14,878 bases of DNA, taken from positions 193,582-208,459 of the forward strand of contig MU647040.1 in the NCBI GenBank assembly GCA_026770585.1, written 5' to 3'. Below, one piece after another: positions 13,214-14,878 of the stretch. This DNA comes from Baffinella frigidus. Lineage: Eukaryota; Cryptophyceae; Cryptomonadales; Baffinellaceae. The position numbers were made by a program, and so were the translations under genes. A model generated the notes under the pieces. That model saw only the letters and a list, made by a program, of their open reading frames with translations. It made no database searches and was not told the DNA's origin. The stretch's first letter is position 1; each line of letters opens with the position of its first letter.

Positions 13214-13316
13214 CTGTTCATGGGGTATCTCGCTCATGAGAGAATGCCCCCCCCCCTAGGACCTCCATAGGGCCTTGGGCATAGTCCTACTGTAGGGTCC
13301 TAGGAGGAGGCGGTTA
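13214..13316. mobile_element. Family A-related element (copy e) lacking its right arm
   Basis: The left end CTGTTCATGGGGTATCTCGC, then TCATGAGAGAATG, is followed by the normal core (CCTACTGTAGG, 13286-13296) and GGAGGCGGTT. It then stops at ACTGTACTG where TTCTTATGAGCGAGG would be expected. It is a truncated copy. Confidence 0.8.
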
Positions 13317-13334
13317 CTGTACTGTGATGAAGAT

Positions 13335-13388
13335 GTGATGCAGGTCGGAATACGTGATCCAGATCGGGCATGTGATGCAGATCGGACT
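13335..13388 (+). repeat. 18/19-bp repeat, three copies
   Basis: GTGATGCAGGTCGGAATAC, GTGATCCAGATCGGGCAT and GTGATGCAGATCGGACT follow one another. A short stretch after them (13386-13402) resembles 12509-12525. 13407-13530 contains a 12-bp G-run and nothing clearly coding. Confidence 0.75.
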
Positions 13389-13532
13389 CTGCAAGCTCCC
13401 GACTTGCGAGAGGTATGGATGCAAGTGCCCACTCCTGGAGGGGGAGAGGGTGTGGTTGCGTAAAGGGAGAGGGGGGGGGGGGCAGGATGCAAGGGGATTC
13501 ATACATGTACACTGCCCCACTGCCCCGCCCTA

Positions 13533-13654
13533 CAGGGGTACCTCGCTCATAAGAAACCGCCCCCCCCGAGGACCCTACAGTAGGACCATGCCTAGGGCCC
13601 TATGGCGGTCCTAGCTAGGGGGGGTGGCAGTTTCTTATGAGCGAGGTACCCCTG
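13533..13654. mobile_element. Family A element (copy f), intact
   Basis: CAGGGGTACCTCGCTCATAA and its complement bound 122 bp between TA dinucleotides (13531-13532, 13655-13656). The core is CCTACAGTAGG at 13574-13584. Relative to copies c and d the core is inverted (GGACCCTACAGTAGG first). Confidence 0.95.
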
Positions 13655-13735
13655 TACCAACACACCTCGACACGGCCTAGCAGCCCCCCGCTCACGCCTT
13701 GCCTTTCGGTCCGTTAGGTTATTCGAGCCCCCCAC

Positions 13736-13837
13736 ATCCCTTAAGTGACCAGTAGGCCCATACGCCCTACCGTAGGGCCCTAGGACCTGCCTAGGGCGAG
13801 TTAGGGCGATTATTCGCCCGTTGGTCACTTAAGGGAT
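13736..13837. mobile_element. Foldback element, family B, copy 2
   Basis: The 16-bp perfect ends ATCCCTTAAGTGACCA and TGGTCACTTAAGGGAT bound 102 bp. The interior has CCTACCGTAGG (13766-13776) and CCCTAGGACCTGCCTAGG, the same core words as family A, although the ends are unrelated. Compare 3012-3114. Confidence 0.9.
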
Positions 13838-13989
13838 AGGCGGACACCGGAACTGGTTCTTGAAATGAAAAGCGATTTATTGGGTACCCGTAAAATCGCA
13901 AAATGCCTAACACCGCACCTACCACACGCCTTGACCCCGCCTACCCCCCCCCCCCGCTCACCCCCCCCTCACGCCTTGCCGCTTTCGTC

Positions 13990-14193
13990 CTTGAACATTC
14001 TGGGTTAGGGTTTGGGGTTTGGGGTTTGGGGTTTGGGGTGTGGGGTGTGGGGTGTGGGGTGTAGGGTGTGGGGTGTGGGGTTTGGGGTTTGTGAGAGTTT
14101 GGGGTTTAGGGTTTAGGGTTGGATTAGGGTTTAGGTTTCAGGGTTTGGATTCAAGGTGCTCAATATTTAGGGTTTAGGGTTGAAGGTTCAGGG
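13990..14193 (+). repeat. Telomere-like array with TTTGGGG/TGTGGGG variants
   Basis: TTTGGGG and TGTGGGG units dominate 14005-14095. TTTAGGG units return at 14100-14190 with interruptions. The G-rich strand is plus. 13838-13989 before it holds a poly-C run (13945-13956) and a CTCACGCCTTGCC word also seen at 13691. Confidence 0.9.
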
Positions 14194-14225
14194 TGAGGAA
14201 ATCCCTTCTCAAGTTTACAGGGGTA

Positions 14226-14372
14226 CAGGGGTACCTCGATTACAAGAAAACGCCTCCCCGTAGGACCCTACAGTAGGGACGCCTCCCCGTAGGACCCTAC
14301 AGTAGGGCTATGCCTAGGGCCCTATGGTCGTCTTAAGGTGGGTGACATTTTCTTGTAATCGAGGTATCCCTG
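14226..14372. mobile_element. Family A element (copy g), GATTACAAG subtype
   Basis: The left end CAGGGGTACCTCGATTACAA and right end TTGTAATCGAGG then TATCCCTG both carry the subtype GATTACAAGAAAA instead of GCTCATAAGAAA. TA flanks are present (14224-14225, 14373-14374). The left half of the core is duplicated as a 29-bp direct repeat (14250-14278, 14279-14307), so CCTACAGTAGG occurs twice. A partial extra TACAGGG precedes the left end. Confidence 0.9.
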
Positions 14373-14374
14373 TA

Positions 14375-14483
14375 CCTCGCTCATCAGAAACCGCCCTGCC
14401 CTAGGACCCTACAGTAGGACTATGCCTAGGGCCCTGCCGAGTTCCTAGGGGGTTGGCGGTTTCTTATGAGCGAGGTACCCCTG
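14375..14483. mobile_element. Family A element (copy h) with clipped left end
   Basis: It starts at CCTCGCTCATCAGAAACC directly after the TA that ends copy g, and so lacks the CAGGGGTA terminus. The right end is complete (TTATGAGCGAGGTACCCCTG) with TA following. The core CCTACAGTAGG is at 14408-14418. Copies g and h are joined tail to head. Confidence 0.9.
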
Positions 14484-14496
14484 TAGGGATTAGGGT

Positions 14497-14599
14497 TTAC
14501 CCAGTGAACTCCTTGAACTCGCGGCGGTAGAGCAGCGTGTGCGCGTGCCCCGTCAGCGTGGCCTGCGTTTCGGGCTCACGGTTTAGGGGGCCGCGACTG
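14497..14599 (-). pseudogene. Coding-like C-terminal exon remnant, minus strand
   Basis: On the minus strand a frame ends at TAA (complement of 14497-14499) and reads naturally upstream, with segments EPETQATLTGHAHT and LLYRREFKEFTG. Third positions are nearly all G or C. AACGCAG just before GCCACG could be a splice acceptor. A stop lies in frame at about 14600, so an exon could span at most about 14500-14597. No family is recognised. Family A copies lie on both sides, which suggests a gene tail stranded among insertions. Confidence 0.35.
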
Positions 14600-14631
14600 T
14601 CCTATTCTTAGGGGGTCGCGACTGTCTTAGG
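14583..14631 (+). repeat. 24-bp tandem duplication
   Basis: TTAGGGGGCCGCGACTGTCC at 14583 is followed by TTAGGGGGTCGCGACTGTCT at about 14608. The flank to 14681 contains a short TTTAGGG word and nothing else. Confidence 0.75.
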
Positions 14632-14681
14632 TGGGTTGGTTGGACTCAAGGCAGCAGAGGCGTTGAGGGTTTAGGGTTGAC

Positions 14682-14757
14682 AAGGGTACCTCGCTCATAA
14701 GAAACCGCCGCTCATAAGAAACAGCCTCCTCCCAGGACCCTACGGTAGGCCTATGCC
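14682..14757 (+). mobile_element. Family A element (copy i), left half, interrupted by copy j
   Basis: The left end CAAGGGTACCTCGCTCATAA is followed by a short duplication of GCTCATAAGAAAC, then CAGGACCCTACGGTAGGCCT. It stops at CTATGCC, exactly where copy j begins with TA. In intact copies the next bases would be TAGGG. I infer that copy j inserted at the TA in the centre of copy i. The right half is outside the window. Confidence 0.85.
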
Positions 14758-14759
14758 TA

Positions 14760-14876
14760 CAGGGGTACCTCGATTGCAAGAAAACGTCACCCCCCTAGGA
14801 TGACCATAGGGCCCTAGGCATAGGCCTACTGTAGGGTCCTACGGGGAGGCGTTTTCTTGTAATCGAGGTACCCCTG
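14760..14876. mobile_element. Family A element (copy j), intact, GATT.CAAG subtype
   Basis: The left end CAGGGGTACCTCGATTGCAA and the exact terminal complement bound 117 bp between TA dinucleotides (14758-14759, 14877-14878). The core is CCTACTGTAGG at 14825-14835. The window ends precisely at the right TA. Confidence 0.95.
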
Positions 14877-14878
14877 TA

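Overview
This window looks like a repeat-dominated nuclear region, probably subtelomeric, of a eukaryote with plant-type telomere repeats (TTTAGGG). That repeat is typical of land plants and green algae and is also found in dinoflagellates and chromerids. An alga is plausible, but nothing here fixes the lineage. I see no complete protein gene, no rRNA or tRNA gene, no CRISPR array and no bacterial-style operon. Nearly every long open frame is a shadow of simple sequence, of palindrome arms or of GC-rich DNA.

Layout. 1-745 is a degenerate TTTAGGG/TGTAGGG array. 775-2400 mixes a 25-bp minisatellite, six copies of a ~60-bp dispersed motif and the ends of several inverted-repeat elements. 2500-5420 is an almost continuous run of foldback (MITE-like) elements of 100-185 bp, with long terminal inverted repeats (TIRs) and no coding capacity. 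5500-6320 is a local segmental duplication, followed by a 440-bp CT/CACTCT microsatellite sitting between 38-bp direct repeats. 6878-8317 is bounded by 87-bp inverted repeats and holds a head-to-head telomere-repeat junction and a large nested palindrome. 8462-8644 is another foldback element. 8890-10390 is the most gene-like part: GC-rich, with short exon-like pieces, including a minus-strand piece that reads like the first half of an FHA domain. 10469-12420 returns to foldback elements and small tandem repeats. 12540-14878 is packed with the main family here (family A), which begins CAGGGGTACCTCG, ends with its complement and sits between TA dinucleotides. Members abut or interrupt one another, and small coding-like shards survive between them.

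The main signal is the foldback population itself. Family A has TA flanks and termini resembling those of pogo/Tigger-type Tc1/mariner elements. The two arms of each copy share the same variants, as if each copy were homogenised through a hairpin. Several families with unrelated ends carry the same central palindromic word, CCTACNGTAGG, about 18 times in 14.9 kb with all four bases at N. I infer a set of non-autonomous elements with a shared core, mobilised by a transposase encoded elsewhere. The coding shards look like gene remnants, or possibly exons of genes extending beyond what can be followed here.
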